From positions 2,918,201 to 2,982,200 of the forward strand of contig NC_087379.1 in NCBI RefSeq assembly GCF_963675165.1: a DNA stretch of 64,000 nt. The letters are read 5' to 3'. Position numbers and translations under genes: made by a program. Every line of letters begins with the position of its first letter. The stretch's first letter is position 1. The notes beneath the pieces were generated by a model, which made no database searches, had not been told where the DNA came from, and was given only the letters and a program-made list of their open reading frames with translations. This document shows positions 1 to 11,769 of the stretch, in pieces. The stretch comes from Halichondria panicea. Lineage: Eukaryota; Porifera; Demospongiae; Suberitida; Halichondriidae.

Positions 1-960
1 TGCAACTATATCGAAAGCACTGAGAGAGTGATTATAATTATGTTTACAATGTACTGACACGTTATAGCTGCACTCGGCTTGGATTCATCCTTTTTGATAT
101 ACCAGTATCAGTCTTGTGTTTATACAAGGCCATTCACATGATTATGGTGACAGACTGACATGTTTATTGTGATAATTATTGTATGTCTGAGCTAATAAAC
201 CCACGAGTATACACAATCTCTGTTGCTTGTGTATCAATAAATTAGGCAGCTTCCCGAGTCAGAAGCCATGCATGCACTTTTGATCATTAATGGTACTCCT
301 TCAGGTGTGGGGTAGCTGTGTTGACATACATCAGCATGGAGATACTGCCCTTGATGCATTGGTGGGTTGATGGCTATAATTATATATATATGCACTCACA
401 AAACACTTGGTTACACTAAATCACCATATTTGTACTCACATTTTCAATCTGAGGGCATGACCCATAATATAGTGGTTTCTCCAGCTACTGAATTGTCCCC
501 TACACCATGCAACTATCGAAAGCACTGAGAGAAGTGATTATACAATGTACTGACACGTTATAGCTGCACTCGGCTTGGATTCATCCTTTTTGATATACCG
601 GTATCAGTCTTGTGTTTATATACAAGGCCATTCACATGATTATGGTGACAGACTGACATGTTTATTGTGATAATTATTGTATGTCTGATTTTTTGAGCTA
701 ATAAACCCATGAGTATACACAATCTCTGTTGCTTGTGTATCAGGCAGCTTCCGAGTCAGAAGCCATGCATGCACTTTTGATCGTTAATGGTACTCCTTCA
801 GGTGTGGGTAGCTGTGTTGACATACATCAGCATGGAGATACTGCCCTTGATGCATGGGTGGGTTGATGGCTATAATTATATGCACTCACAAAACACTTGG
901 TTACACTAAATCACCATATTTGTACATTTTCCTCACATTTTCAATCTGAGGGCATGTCAC
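1..960. repeat. ~500-bp direct tandem repeat (two copies)
   Basis: The sequence from position 1 restarts at about 507, with the same TGCAACTAT start, the same AATAAACCCA, GAGATACTGCCC and CACAAAACACTTGG segments, and small indels. Block B has only one copy (from about 12,784), so copy number differs between the blocks. No gene is visible in 1-1,967 apart from this repeat and a 40-bp foldback element at 1,674-1,713. Confidence 0.85.
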
Positions 961-1673
961 CACATGCTCTAGATTTATTTTGGTGTAGAGTTGAAATTGT
1001 GTGATACACACATAATTATGGCCTAATAGTATCGACCTATAGTATTATACTATAGCTATCCTGCAGGCGAACATAACCATGCATGCAGGGCTATGTAAAC
1101 AGAAGTCTTTATGTGCCTCTGCATGTCAGATTTATGGGATGTTATGACACGGCTGACTGTACATGCTCAGCTGTATGAGTTACTGTGCATGTATACACAA
1201 AATTGTACTGATTATGTAGTGTACATGTTGGGAGCATCCCATGGAAGGCTGCTGGATCTCCCTGAGATGTTTGAAGTTGCATTTGTTGTATGTTTTCCAA
1301 CCTTATTAAGTTAATGACTCCTTCCTTTCAAGGATATCACATTCAATGCATGAATCAGTGTTACTACAGTACATTACTACTATACATGCCTGTAGACATG
1401 TGATTGCAAACTATAGGGTGTAGTCATCATTTGTATCGTATATAATGTCAGAAATTAATGCTGTTTATGTGAGCGGCATCATGTCCCAAATACTTGTAAT
1501 CATAATATTTTAGGATTATTCTAGCACTACATTGTACGGTACCGAATAATAACATCATGGCCATTCTAATTCGTAGCCCATTTAGATATTATGGTAGCCA
1601 CTGTTAAAATTGAGAAATGACTCCAGCAACATAAATAAGCCACTGTATACATGTTAATGCGTGTGTCTTAGAC

Positions 1674-1713
1674 TAGCCTCAACTCCAGCCCCTTCAGCCT
1701 GGAATCAAGGCTA
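1674..1713. mobile_element. 40-bp foldback element with near-perfect 9-bp flanking repeat
   Basis: The arms TAGCCTCAACTCCAG and CTGGAATCAAGGCTA are near-complementary around a short loop. The flanks GTCTTAGAC (1,665-1,673) and GTCTTAGAT (1,714-1,722) match at 8 of 9 bases, like a target-site duplication. The same insertion is in block B near 14,150, so it predates the block duplication. It belongs with the elements at 12,857 and 20,136. Confidence 0.65.
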
Positions 1714-1967
1714 GTCTTAGATCTACCCTAAATAAGCTTCCCTAACCCTAATTTAATAAATCTTGGCAATAGGATCTATTATGAGGCCACAAATCAGATG
1801 AACTTGGTAGGCTTTGTTGTGTAGCACATGCACGTACACAATTAAGGTGTATAGATCTAATGCCCCTCAATCAGTTTGATAGATAACTGTATTTAGTTTA
1901 AGAAGTAATAGGAAATAACTCAGTAGATACTATAGCCTGTGTAAATTCTGCTACAAATTCTGCTACA

Positions 1968-2960
1968 ATGAATGTCTCTGTAGACAACATGTCTTCCTTG
2001 ACTTGTGAGGAGAGACGTTATATTGGTAGAACAACTGTGGACTTTGATACAGAGGCCATCTTACGCTACCTTCTCGTGGGATACCTCATACTCCTATTCC
2101 CATTTTCAGTATGTCTCAACGGATTTCTCATTATTCTTATGGCAACGATCAAGTCACTACACCAGACTGTGTACTTTCTAGCTCTTCAAGTAGTTGTGGT
2201 TGATTTCGGATTATCAATATTTGTACTACCAATCACAATTGCAAATGCAATTGCTGGAAAATGGGCATTTGACCCTACATTTTGTTCACTGTCGATCTTT
2301 GTTATCCATTTAATCAGAATGGCACGGTATTGGTTGATGTTTGTATTTGTGAGCGATAGATTTGCCTCGGTATTTTTCCCATTCTCGTATTTACAATACC
2401 AAAAAAAGTTTGTGATCATCCTGTCCATAATGGCTTGGGCTATTTCACTCTCTTTTGCTATTTTGCCTGTGGCTCTTGACTGTGCAATGTTTAGCCGTAC
2501 CGCTTTTTATTGCACTGGTGGCAATGGTTGCACGAACACCAATGCCTGTCAATCTTCCAGACTCTTAACAATCACCTTGACCAATATCATGGGAAGCTTT
2601 GTACCACTTGTGCTCTATATAATCCTATTCCTAAAAGCAAAAATGTTACAGAAATCTATTATCGTACCTAATTGTGACGGTGATGATTCAAATCACAGAA
2701 ACAATGCTCGCCACAATACTACATTCTTTTTCCTTTTTCTCGCACTGTTTGGAGTGAACATAATCCCATTCTTCTTCTTTATAGTTGGAAATTCCATCCT
2801 CTCCACCCTTTCGATCCCTCCTCCTTCACAGTATGTCATTACAACCATCATTTTTAGATCGTTGTACAATATTCTGCCGCTAATCGATGCCATCGCCATA
2901 ATAAGAAACAGAGATTTTCGACAGGCTATCAGTTTATTCAAATCGAAACTTTTTGGTTAG
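1968..2960 (+). CDS. Rhodopsin-like (class A) 7TM receptor, copy A1, intact
   Basis: An uninterrupted single-exon frame of 330 codons starting at an ATG. It has a short extracellular N-terminus with NVS and NMS glycosylation sequons and seven hydrophobic segments (about residues 32-58, 66-90, 104-128, 147-170, 198-223, 251-274, 288-312). Class A landmarks are N51 in TM1, D79 in TM2, C106 before TM3, DRF at 130-132 in place of DRY, W157 in TM4, P213 in TM5 and P267 in TM6. TM7 carries N-I-L-P-L-I-D rather than NPxxY, so the usual tyrosine is missing. It is predicted to sit in the plasma membrane and couple to G proteins; the ligand is unknown. This copy and its block-B counterpart at 14,450 are the only intact ones among eight. 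The family cannot be named more finely from sequence alone. Confidence 0.92.
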   Translation: MNVSVDNMSSLTCEERRYIGRTTVDFDTEAILRYLLVGYLILLFPFSVCLNGFLIILMATIKSLHQTVYFLALQVVVVDFGLSIFVLPITIANAIAGKWAFDPTFCSLSIFVIHLIRMARYWLMFVFVSDRFASVFFPFSYLQYQKKFVIILSIMAWAISLSFAILPVALDCAMFSRTAFYCTGGNGCTNTNACQSSRLLTITLTNIMGSFVPLVLYIILFLKAKMLQKSIIVPNCDGDDSNHRNNARHNTTFFFLFLALFGVNIIPFFFFIVGNSILSTLSIPPPSQYVITTIIFRSLYNILPLIDAIAIIRNRDFRQAISLFKSKLFG

Positions 2961-3139
2961 GACTTCGTTCGATTCCGATTCAGCTTTATGCTTATACTTA
3001 GTAGTCGGTTTATAAACGAAGCAGATTTGTTACTCTGCTAAGAAGAATGGACTCAATTTAACATTAGTAGCTGGCAGTGCATGTAGATCTCATTGATGAT
3101 ATTGTGATTTGTAAGTAGTGTATCCAGCTGCATTGTATA

Positions 3140-3286
3140 TACCGTATAATTATAATTATATCGGGTATATTATTTTGAGTGTATAAATGTTCGTGGTTTT
3201 CGCTGATTAAGCATAATGCATGCTGCAAAAAGGCTGCTATTCCGCAAAAGTTTATCCTGAGAAATATTATACTAATTATGGTATAC
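3140..3286. mobile_element. MITE-like repeat, TACCGTAT family (block A copy)
   Basis: It starts TACCGTATAA and carries GTTCGTGGTTTTCGC, GATTAAGCAT and GCTGCAAAAAGGCTGC. The same pieces occur in inverse orientation in the 36,949-37,156 element, and the orthologous copy is at 15,566. It lies in the 1.1 kb spacer behind receptor A1. The rest of 2,961-4,101 is receptor-unit spacer without a recognisable gene. Confidence 0.55.
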
Positions 3287-4101
3287 ATAAAGTCATGTAT
3301 GAGACCTACAGGGGAGAGCCTTTTATTGGCCTGTACGTCAATCCGTCACAACGTTATTCACACATAATAATTATGATCTAGTACTATAACAAGTAAGTCA
3401 TGACAAGCTGCATGCAATCAAGAGTCCATAATAATTACATGGACTCTTCATGAAACATTATCGACGGGAATGCAAATGAGCAGTGTTTTAGTTCTTGTTG
3501 TAGGTGAAAATGATGTTCGACATAATTATATATGGTGCAGTACATGTACATCTTTGTACGTATACAAGCGGTACATGTATTAATGAATTTTATGGTGTGT
3601 ACTGGCCCATTTAACCATAATTAGTTATAGCTAGATGCAGTGTTGAATTATTGTCTGATGAGGTTTGGGGTGGCCCATGGCAGGGGAAACATTATCAACC
3701 TTACAACAGATTGTGTACTTATCTAACTCTATACAAGCACATGTGTGTACTATTCATGACATTGACGTATATACGGGCCAGTATGTCTCTCCCCCTTTGC
3801 TTGTTTCGATGATTTTGGGGGTTATTCCCTGGCCATCGCATAATGTGTATTTCACCTTTGGTCAACCTAGCTTCCCTGGTCATAAATAAAGTCTAGCACT
3901 ATACTTAATTACTCTAAAACTATGAACCCACAAATCATGCAGTGATACAGTTTGTACGAATTGTATACTGTAGCACCGTAGCAAAGGTGATGCTGGCCCT
4001 TATTAGTTTCAGGCCGGGTGCAGCATTGATTATCGATGCTGTATTAGTTCAAGAAGTAGACACTCAGTAGATGCCAGCACTCACTGTGTAGACTTGCTAC
4101 A

Positions 4102-4969
4102 ATGAATGTCTCGGTGGACAATTAACATGTCTTTCTTGACCTGTGAGGAGAGATGTTACATCGGGGGAACAACTGTGCATGGACTTTAATACATGCAGAG
4201 GCCATCTTACACCTTCTCGTGGGATACCTCCTATTCAGTATGTCTCAACAGATTTCTCATCATTCTCATGGTAACGATTAAGCCACTCACTACACCAGAC
4301 TGTATACTTTCTCTTCAAGTTGTTGTGCTTGATTTCGGATTATCAGCTTTGTACTACCAATCACAATTACAAATACAAATGCAAATGCAAATTTGACCCA
4401 CATTTTTGTTTTCTGTCGATTTTGTCATCAGAATGACACAGTATTGATTAATGTTTGTGTTCGTGAGCAATCGATTTGCCTCAATATTTTCCCTATTTAA
4501 AACCAGAAAAGGTTTGTGATCATCCTCCTGTCCATAATGGCTTGGGCTACTTCACTCTCTTTTGCATGTGACTGTGAAGTGTTTAGTCGTTTCGCTTTTT
4601 ATTACACCGGTGGCAATAGTTGCACAAAATTTAATACCTATGTCTACCATGCAGATTGTTAACAGTTCTGTTGACAAATAAAATCATGGGAAGCTAGCCT
4701 TGTACGCTTGTGCTCAATGTAAAAAGCAAAAATATTACAGAAATCTTATTGTACCTAACTGTGACGGTGATGATTCAAATCGCAAAAAAAAAACAATGCT
4801 TGTCACAATACCACCTTCTTTTGCCTTTTTTCTTGCACTATTTGGGGTCAACACAATTACATTCTTCTTTAAGCTTATATAATTATAGTTGGAAATTCAT
4901 CTTTTTACTCTTTCGATCCCTCCTCCTTCACAGTACGCCACTGCCACGAATCTAAAACTTTTTGGTTAG
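4102..4969 (+). pseudogene. 7TM receptor pseudogene, copy A2
   Basis: The sequence is alignable to receptor A1 over its whole length, from the same MNVSVDN start to the KLFG-stop end, but is badly decayed. A stop follows seven codons. There are deletions in TM1-TM2, TM3 and TM4, an A-run insertion near 4,789, and loss of most of TM6-TM7. It is clearly non-coding as a receptor. It is the most degraded of the four types and shares most lesions with B2 at 16,561, so it was already dead before the block duplication. Confidence 0.9.
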
Positions 4970-5842
4970 GTATATACCTTCAATTCCGATTCCGATTCTG
5001 ATTCCAATTTACTCATTCCCGCTTTATATACACCTATCTAGTATCACTTTATGAACAAAATGGAATTGCAGACCAGTTTTTCTTAAGGAGAATGGACTCA
5101 TTTTAACATTATATCTGACACAGCCTGACAGTGCATGTAGATCTCATGTTGTAATCGCAATTTGTAAGTAGTATGTCTGTAGCAAAGTCCCACAAAAACA
5201 TTTGCAATGTGCTATAGGATAAAACCAAGAAGTATCGAAACAAGCGAGAGGGGAGAGACTGAGTCACATATCGGCCTGCACGTCAATCCGTCACAACGTT
5301 ATTACTCACACGTCTATTACCGTTTAATTATAATAATTATAGTACATGACAAGTACATGCAATGATAATATTGGTGCCAATGTTTTTAGCCGGGAATGCA
5401 ATTGACACACTGTAGTTTTTGTTGGAGGAGTTGACATACTAACAGTACTTAAAGTGTTGTCAAATGTAATGTAGTGATACATTGTCAAGTGTGTGTACAT
5501 GTGAGATTGATACGGGCCGGTATGTCTCTCCCCCATGCATTGCTTGTTTTGATGTACATGTGAGATTAATACAGGCCGATATGGCTCTCCTCCATTGCTT
5601 GTTTTGATAATTATTTGGCTTTGGCCAACCTAAATGAGCTTCCTGACCATGGAGTCTAGAGTCAATGTGTATGAAGCCACAAATCAGTAATACAGTTTGC
5701 AGGCTTTGCTGCGAAATGTGCTGTAGCACAGTGATGTACACAAAGGTGATGTTGGCATGTTTTAGGTGCAATGATTCTATTGAAATGGTTGAAGACGTAA
5801 ACACCGATATGATGCCAGCACTGTGTAGACTTGCATGCTACA

Positions 5843-6840
5843 ATGAATGTCTCTGTGGACAACATGTCTTCCTTAATCTTGACCTGTGAGGAGAGACGTT
5901 ACATTGGTAGAACAACTCTGGACTTTGATACAGAGGCCATCTTACGCTACTTTCTCGTGGGATCTCATACTCCTGGTCCCATTCTCAACATGTCTCAACG
6001 GATTTCTCATTATTCTCATGGTAACGATCAAGTCACTACACCAGACTGTGTACTTTCTAACTCTTCAAGTAGTTGTGCTTGATTTCGGATTATCAATCTT
6101 TGCATTATCAATCACAATTGCAAATGCAATTGCTGGAAAATGGACATTTGACCCTACATTTTGTTCGCTGTCGATCTTTGTTATCCATTTGATAAGAATG
6201 ACATGGTATTGATTAATGTTTGTGTTTGTGAGCGATCAATTTGCCTCAGTTTTTTCCTATTCTCATACTTGAAATACCAGAAAAAGTTTGCAGTCATCCT
6301 GTCCATTATGGCTTGGGCTATTTCACTCTCTTTTGCTATTTTGCCTGTGGCTCTTGACTGCATGTGCAATTTAGTCGTATCGCTTTTTATTGCACTGGTG
6401 GCAATGGTTGCACAAACACCAATGTCTGTCAGTCTTCCAGACTGCTAACAATCACCTTGACCAATATCATGGGAAGCTTTGTACCACTTGTGCTCTATAT
6501 AATCCTATTCCTAAAAGCAAAAATGTTACAGAAATCTATTATCGTACCTAATTGTGACGGTGATGATTTAAATCGCAGAAACAATGCTCGCCACAATATC
6601 ACATTCTTTTTCCTTTTTCTTTCACTATTTGGGGTCAACATAATTCCATTCTCTTTCTTTATAGTTGGAAATTCCATCCTCGACACCCTTTCGATCCCTC
6701 CTCCTTCACAGTACGTCATTGCCACCACCATTTTTAGATCGTTGTACAATATTCTGCCGCTAATCGATGCCATAGCCATATTAAGAAACAGTGATTTTCG
6801 ACAGGCTATTCGTTCATTCAAATCGAAACTTCTTGGTTAG
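5843..6840 (+). pseudogene. 7TM receptor pseudogene, copy A3
   Basis: A near full-length receptor copy with several small lesions. There is an in-frame insertion of two codons after the NMSS sequon, a 2-base deletion after CTCGTGGGAT near 5,963 that shifts the frame in TM1, a TGG-to-TGA change in TM3 near 6,210, and further indels around the DRF region and after TM4. The 3' half from about 6,364 remains open (TM5-TM7, ending KSKLLG). B3 at 18,646 lacks the 2-base deletion and the TGA but has lesions of its own. Hence the two were inactivated partly independently. Confidence 0.88.
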
Positions 6841-8048
6841 ATTTACCTTCAACCGATTTACCAGTTCCCGATTTACACCCATGTATGAATAGCAGACTAT
6901 AGATTTAATTGTTACTCTGTATGCATGCAAAGTAGCAGTTTAACATTAGATCTAGCTGAGTGTGCATGTAGATCTTATTATTGTGATTTGTATAATTATG
7001 AGTTAGTATGTCTATAGCTATTATGTACAATGCAATGTGCTATAGGATAAAGTATCGATAAGCGACAAGAGAGTACCATAATTATATCGGAAATCTGTCT
7101 CACAACGTTATTCACATGTATTAGTATTATCATGACAAGTGCATTGCGGTGTCATACTTTGTGCCGGGAATGCAACAGACTGAACTGACAAGTGTTTTAC
7201 ATAATTATGTTGTAACATGCAGTTGTTGGAGGTGAAAATGATTTGACATACATACTACGGTACAGTATACATGCATGTACCAAAAGTATTGTACAATAAT
7301 TTGAAGTGGTATATACATGTATATATTTCCTCAAAGACATGTGTATATAGGGCCATTAATTTATCACGTGCACTATAATAATAGTTAGCTTGAATCCAGA
7401 TATGAGCCTCAGGAGTCTCTGGTTTTATATTGTCACTGAAGTCTGGTGGTCCAGGAGGATCGAACATAATTAGCATACTCTTAAAGAAAAAAAGAACTAT
7501 ACTTATAATTATAAAACGTATAACTATTTCTATAGCGCGGACATGTTAATTTGCTAAAGTATACATAACACCAAGTTAAGAACACTAACTAGCGAAGCTT
7601 AAGTACAGAACACCAAGTTGAGAACACATGCAGTTACTCACTTTCCCCTACTGACCTCCCCTCCTTTTAACTCGGCCAGTGTTGACTGAGTACGATGGAG
7701 GAACTCTGACAAAGAATAGCGGGACCAGATTTCTCTGCTACTGAAATTAATTTGTGAGCGACCAGATCTGGAAACCATGCACACACCATCTTACATCTCT
7801 AGATCTAGTCACCTTTGGTCAGCCTGAATGAGCTTACTCCGATTGATGCCTGTGAGGACAGAGACACACACATGCACCGTTCAGTGCTCAGCATTCCCTG
7901 GCCATGTTGATGGCACCTATGTTATAATTGTGTTTATTAGGTGCAATGAAGCGTTTCAGGGGTGCGCAGTGATAGTTGCATTAGACTATCAAGTTCATTG
8001 TTCAATTAGTTCAAGTTAGGGAACTCATTAGATGCCAGCACTGCAAAA
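6841..8048. other. Receptor-unit spacer, no gene recognised
   Basis: This is the 1.2 kb between receptors A3 and A4. It contains the recurring spacer motif GCCGGGAATGCAA (also behind the other receptor copies) and, on the minus strand at about 7,380-7,465, a short coding-like patch reading FDPPGPPDFSDNIKPE. A related patch is at 18,196-18,258 and the block-B copy is at about 20,188-20,270. I see no complete gene. Confidence 0.6.
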
Positions 8049-9074
8049 ATGAATGTCTCTGTGAACAACATGTCTTCCTTGACTTGTGAGGAGAGACGTT
8101 ACATTGGTAGAACAACTGTGGACTTTGATACATGCAGAGGCCGTTTTACGCTACCTTCTCGTGGGATACCTCATACTCCTATTTCCATTCTCAGCATGTC
8201 TCAACGGATTTCTCATTATTCTCATGGCAACGATCAAGTTACTACACCAGACTGTGTACTTTCTAGCGCTTCAAGTAGTAATGGTTGATTTCGGATTAAT
8301 AATCTTCGTAACACCTATCACAATCGCAAATGCAATTGCTGGAAAATGCACATTTGACCCTACATTTTGTTCGCTGTCGATCTTTGTTATCCATTTAATC
8401 AGAATGACACGGTATTGGTTGATGTTTGTATTTGTGAGCGACCTCGGTATTTTTCCCATTCTCGTATTTACAATACCAGAAAAAGTTTGTGATCATCCTG
8501 TCCATAATGGCTTGGGCTATTTCACTCTCTTTTGCTATTATTTTTGCCTGTGGCTCTTGACTGTGAAGTCTTTAGTCGTGTTGCTTTTTATTGTACTGGC
8601 GGCAATGGTTGCACGAACACCAATGTCTGTCAGTCTTCCAGACTCTTAACAGTCACTTTGACCAATATCATGGGAAGCTTTGTACCACTTGTGCTCTATA
8701 TAATCCTATTCCTAAAAGCAAAAATGTTACAGAAATCTATCATCTGTGACAGTGATGATTCAATTCGCAGACAGAATACTCGACACAATACCACATTCTT
8801 TTTCCTTTTTCTCGCATTATTTGGAGTGAACATAATTCCATTCTTCTTCTTTATAGTTGGAAATTCCATTCTCTCCATTCTTTCGATCCCACCTACTTCA
8901 CAGTATGTCATTGCCACCATCATTTTTAGATCGTTGTACAATATTCTGCCATTAATCGATGCCATCGCCATAATAATAAGCAGTGATTTTCGACAAGCTG
9001 TCCGTTTATTCAAATCGAAGCTGGTTAGGTCTACCTCCAATTCCGATTCATCCATTCCCGCTTTACACCTATAG
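8049..9074 (+). pseudogene. 7TM receptor pseudogene, copy A4
   Basis: Full-length receptor similarity starting MNVSVNNMSS. A 4-base insertion near 8,131 (GATACATGCAGAGG versus GATACAGAGG) breaks the frame early and is absent from B4. An 8-base deletion removes the DRF motif near 8,441, and a 4-base insertion follows near 8,536; both are shared with B4. The last part (TM5-TM7) is open, and the usual stop is lost, so the frame runs on for about 14 codons. The 9,075-9,622 stretch after it shows no gene. Confidence 0.87.
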
Positions 9075-9622
9075 AACTCATGTTTAGCCGTCACTTTATG
9101 AACTAAAGTGAATAGCAAACTATTACTCAAGTTAATGACTCAGTTTTAACATAATACACATTACGTAGATAGATCTAGCTGTCGTAGTTTTTGCATATAA
9201 ATTATTTTCACTGTGTTCAAAGTGTGAATAATACGATCTCCTTATCTCAATTGTCAGTATACATGTAGAGGTTACTTAGAGCCTCTAACATGTGCATGTT
9301 AAGTCATGTTACAAGCTCTGTATATTAAACTGTTTAGCGGAATTTTTTCTGGTGCAAATTTTCGCTCATTTGGCTCCAGCAGAAACTTTTGTGGATTCTA
9401 TAATAGGTATCGAATCCATTTATAGGTTGTGCTCCATTGTCACTTATAAACTGAATTGTGTTCATTATTCACATTTTGTGCAAATTCTGTGGTTCAAATA
9501 ATGTATACTGATAATAATTCAAGTATACATAGCATTGTAATAACAGTGCACATTATTTTAGTAAGAGTGCATGCTTGTTAGTAAAAGAGGTCCTTTTTAT
9601 AAACTTGGCAAATCAATTATAG

Positions 9623-11623
9623 TCAGTTCTTTTGGGCAACAGTGAACTGATAATACTTCGAGTTACTGGTGGCGTTGACTGCAGAAGCATCTTGTACAAT
9701 GTGTTTTTTCAGCACGGTCAAACCTTCGGTAAAAGAGAGTATGTTAATTTGCTATAATTTATAAGCACAATGGCAATATTATACAGACAATACAAATGTA
9801 GCTGTACCAGCTGTCTTGCAAGCCATGTCAAGGTCCTCAGACTCAAGGTAAAGGGCGTGCAGATTATCTTCCCCCTTCCAACATTGGTACGAATGACATT
9901 CACAGGCAGTGACAATAAGCATACATCCTTTAGGCTTCAAATATTGACACACATTCTTAAGATAACGATAGAAAGTTTCCTTATCATCACATACTGCCTC
10001 CAGACAAAGATTAGTGTGGATGATGTCAAACTCCTCTTGGATATTATCACCAAGGGGCTTGTCAGCTCTAGCATCACAGGGGGCCAATTGATGAATCTTG
10101 TCCCGGATTTCTTGCTCACGGAGGTTAACAGCATTAGGGTCATTATTGTCTTCGAGTGTTCTCACCACATACTCAATATATGGTTTCCAGTTGTGACCTT
10201 TTCAAATAAGGTCAAATAAAAGACAAAGCAGTATACACAACGTATTTATAGCTAGCCTACGCTTTTCTTTTAATTACAGCGCCACTCTAATAGAAGCACC
10301 AATTGCAAGTCCTGCTTATTTTACAGTAACAGAGTGCCAAGTAAATTATATATGTTTTGCTGGTGCTTAGGTAATTATTATAGCGCAGCCTGAAATCGAG
10401 GCTACATTATCTCTATTATACAGCCTCGTGGAGCAGCTAACTATTACATTGCCACTCTAAATAATAGTTATAGACTGAGTCCAAGGTCTCTATGGGGTTT
10501 TGAGACCTGAAGGCCCGAGGCTGTAGCATCTCGAGCGTAGCGAGGGTGCTACTAAGGGCCTGAGGGTCTCAAAACTCCATAGTGACCGTTGACGAGGCCT
10601 ATAACTGGTTTAGAATAGTGCTAAGCAAGCTAGGCTATATTAACACAAAGAAGACTCTGAAACCAAGAGTTTCTACAAGCCTCAAGCAACGTTAAAGCTT
10701 TGCTCTGGCTAGTCTACATAAAAAAACTCACATTGATGAAGGCAGTTTCTGTTTCTTGAGAATCACGCATTGCAAATAAAAAGTTGCTATTGTCATAGTA
10801 GTTAGCTCTGCACTAGAGCACTAGCTATTGTAGCTGCAAGAGAGAGATAAAAGCTGCAAAGCGGCACTGCAGAACACAAAACTTTAAAAAAAATTAATTT
10901 TTTATGATGCACTGTATCATCGTTACTATGACTTCAACATAAACTGTGTGATGTTGCCATGTTCCATACAAGTTAATCTTGACATCATCTTGCCTGTAGG
11001 CATAATCAGTATAATAGACCTACTTAGAAGACCTCAGGTCCATAAGTGAAATAATGGACCTCTCAGTGACCTATCAGATTGCAGTATTACTACAAGCATT
11101 TTCTAAATAATTATATATGATGCGCAGTAGGCATGGATGCTCAGCACAGGACTAAGAATCCCAGTGGGACGCTTTCCTGCTGGGTTAATTGGCGGGGTGT
11201 CTGGGGCGAAACACGGATCAACTTCTGGCATTACACAGACGTGATTTTGTGTGCACGTGCTCCGTTTCCAATCCCCTTCCTTCTTATATCCATTACCTTA
11301 CTCTGCTCACCATCAGGATTCTTGCTTTTCCACAATTGTATTTCTGTCCTGCTGGTGTCCGCAAAGTCAGTGAAGGTGATGCTGCTAACGAATGGTGTAA
11401 CACTGATCAGATCCCACACTGTTGGGCCCCCACCAAATTCAAGCATTGATGTTTTTGTGGGGTCAAACTCCTTGCCATGCTCCTGATAGAATGTGTGCCA
11501 ACATTTGAGAATTGCAGCATGATACCACAGGTCATGCGGATCGGTGAATCGCTGAAGATAAGCCTTACTATTGAAGTGGAGGTTAGTCTCCTCTCTGTAC
11601 GACAGTACTTCTTGATCCTCCAT
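9623..11623 (-). CDS. NNMT/PNMT/TEMT-family N-methyltransferase, block A copy
   Basis: A small SAM-dependent amine N-methyltransferase. Exon 1 (11,623-11,311) starts MEDQEVLSYREE and contains YLQRFTDP and the SAM-binding motif LEFGGGPTVWDL. A GT donor at 11,310 and an acceptor before 10,197 join in phase to give PDG-HNWKPYIEYV, as expected for the family. Exon 2 carries FDIIHTNLCLEAVC and YLKPKGCMLIV. The frame of exon 2 closes at 9,779. A plausible C-terminus (LSFTEGLTVLKKHIVQD to VAQKN-stop, ending at 9,623) follows in a different frame, so there is either a tiny unrecognised intron or a frameshift. The substrate cannot be told; family members methylate nicotinamide, amines or thioethers. 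It faces the receptor array tail to tail. The copy at 24,475 is more damaged. Confidence 0.75.
10466..10606. mobile_element. Foldback element in methyltransferase intron (block A only)
   Basis: About 68-bp imperfect inverted arms begin AGTTATAGACTGAG and end CCTCGTC...CTATAACT, with inner arms GGGTTTTGAGACC and GGTCTCAAAACTCC and a short TCGAGCGTAGCGAG centre. Block B lacks it at the corresponding place, so it is either a post-duplication insertion or was lost from B. Confidence 0.7.
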
Positions 11624-11769
11624 ATCCCACAGCTTCAATGTCAGACCCAGTATAGTATAGTACTTATGAGAGGTGAATAGCACTCTTTTTTCTGTTCTTT
11701 GACAATAATTCAATAAGATAAAATACGGGACAAATTGGAAGAACAAAGAAAGAAAGAAGGAAGCTCTTC

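Larger units (their letters stand above)
1..11760. repeat. Segmental duplication, block A (four receptor copies plus methyltransferase)
   Basis: Most of this stretch recurs in the same order and orientation at about 12,725-24,615. Gene starts are offset by 12,482, 12,459, 12,803, 12,806 and 12,852 bases, so the blocks are collinear with small indels. The left end may lie outside the window. The block holds receptor copies at 1,968, 4,102, 5,843 and 8,049 and a methyltransferase on the other strand. Homology fades near 11,760, at a purine-rich AAGAAAGAAGGAAG stretch that is also present at the end of block B. Confidence 0.93.

Noticed and set aside
1111-1314. 67-codon frame with a near copy at 13,568
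   Set aside because: It is repeated only because the whole block is duplicated. There is no signal, domain or splice context.
2186-2941. Minus-strand frames inside the receptor copies
   Set aside because: They are shadows of the receptor coding strand, recurring identically in every copy.
10740-10800. Possible extra methyltransferase exon on the minus strand
   Set aside because: A short frame with a GT end exists, but exons 1 and 2 already join in phase at a conserved family position without it.
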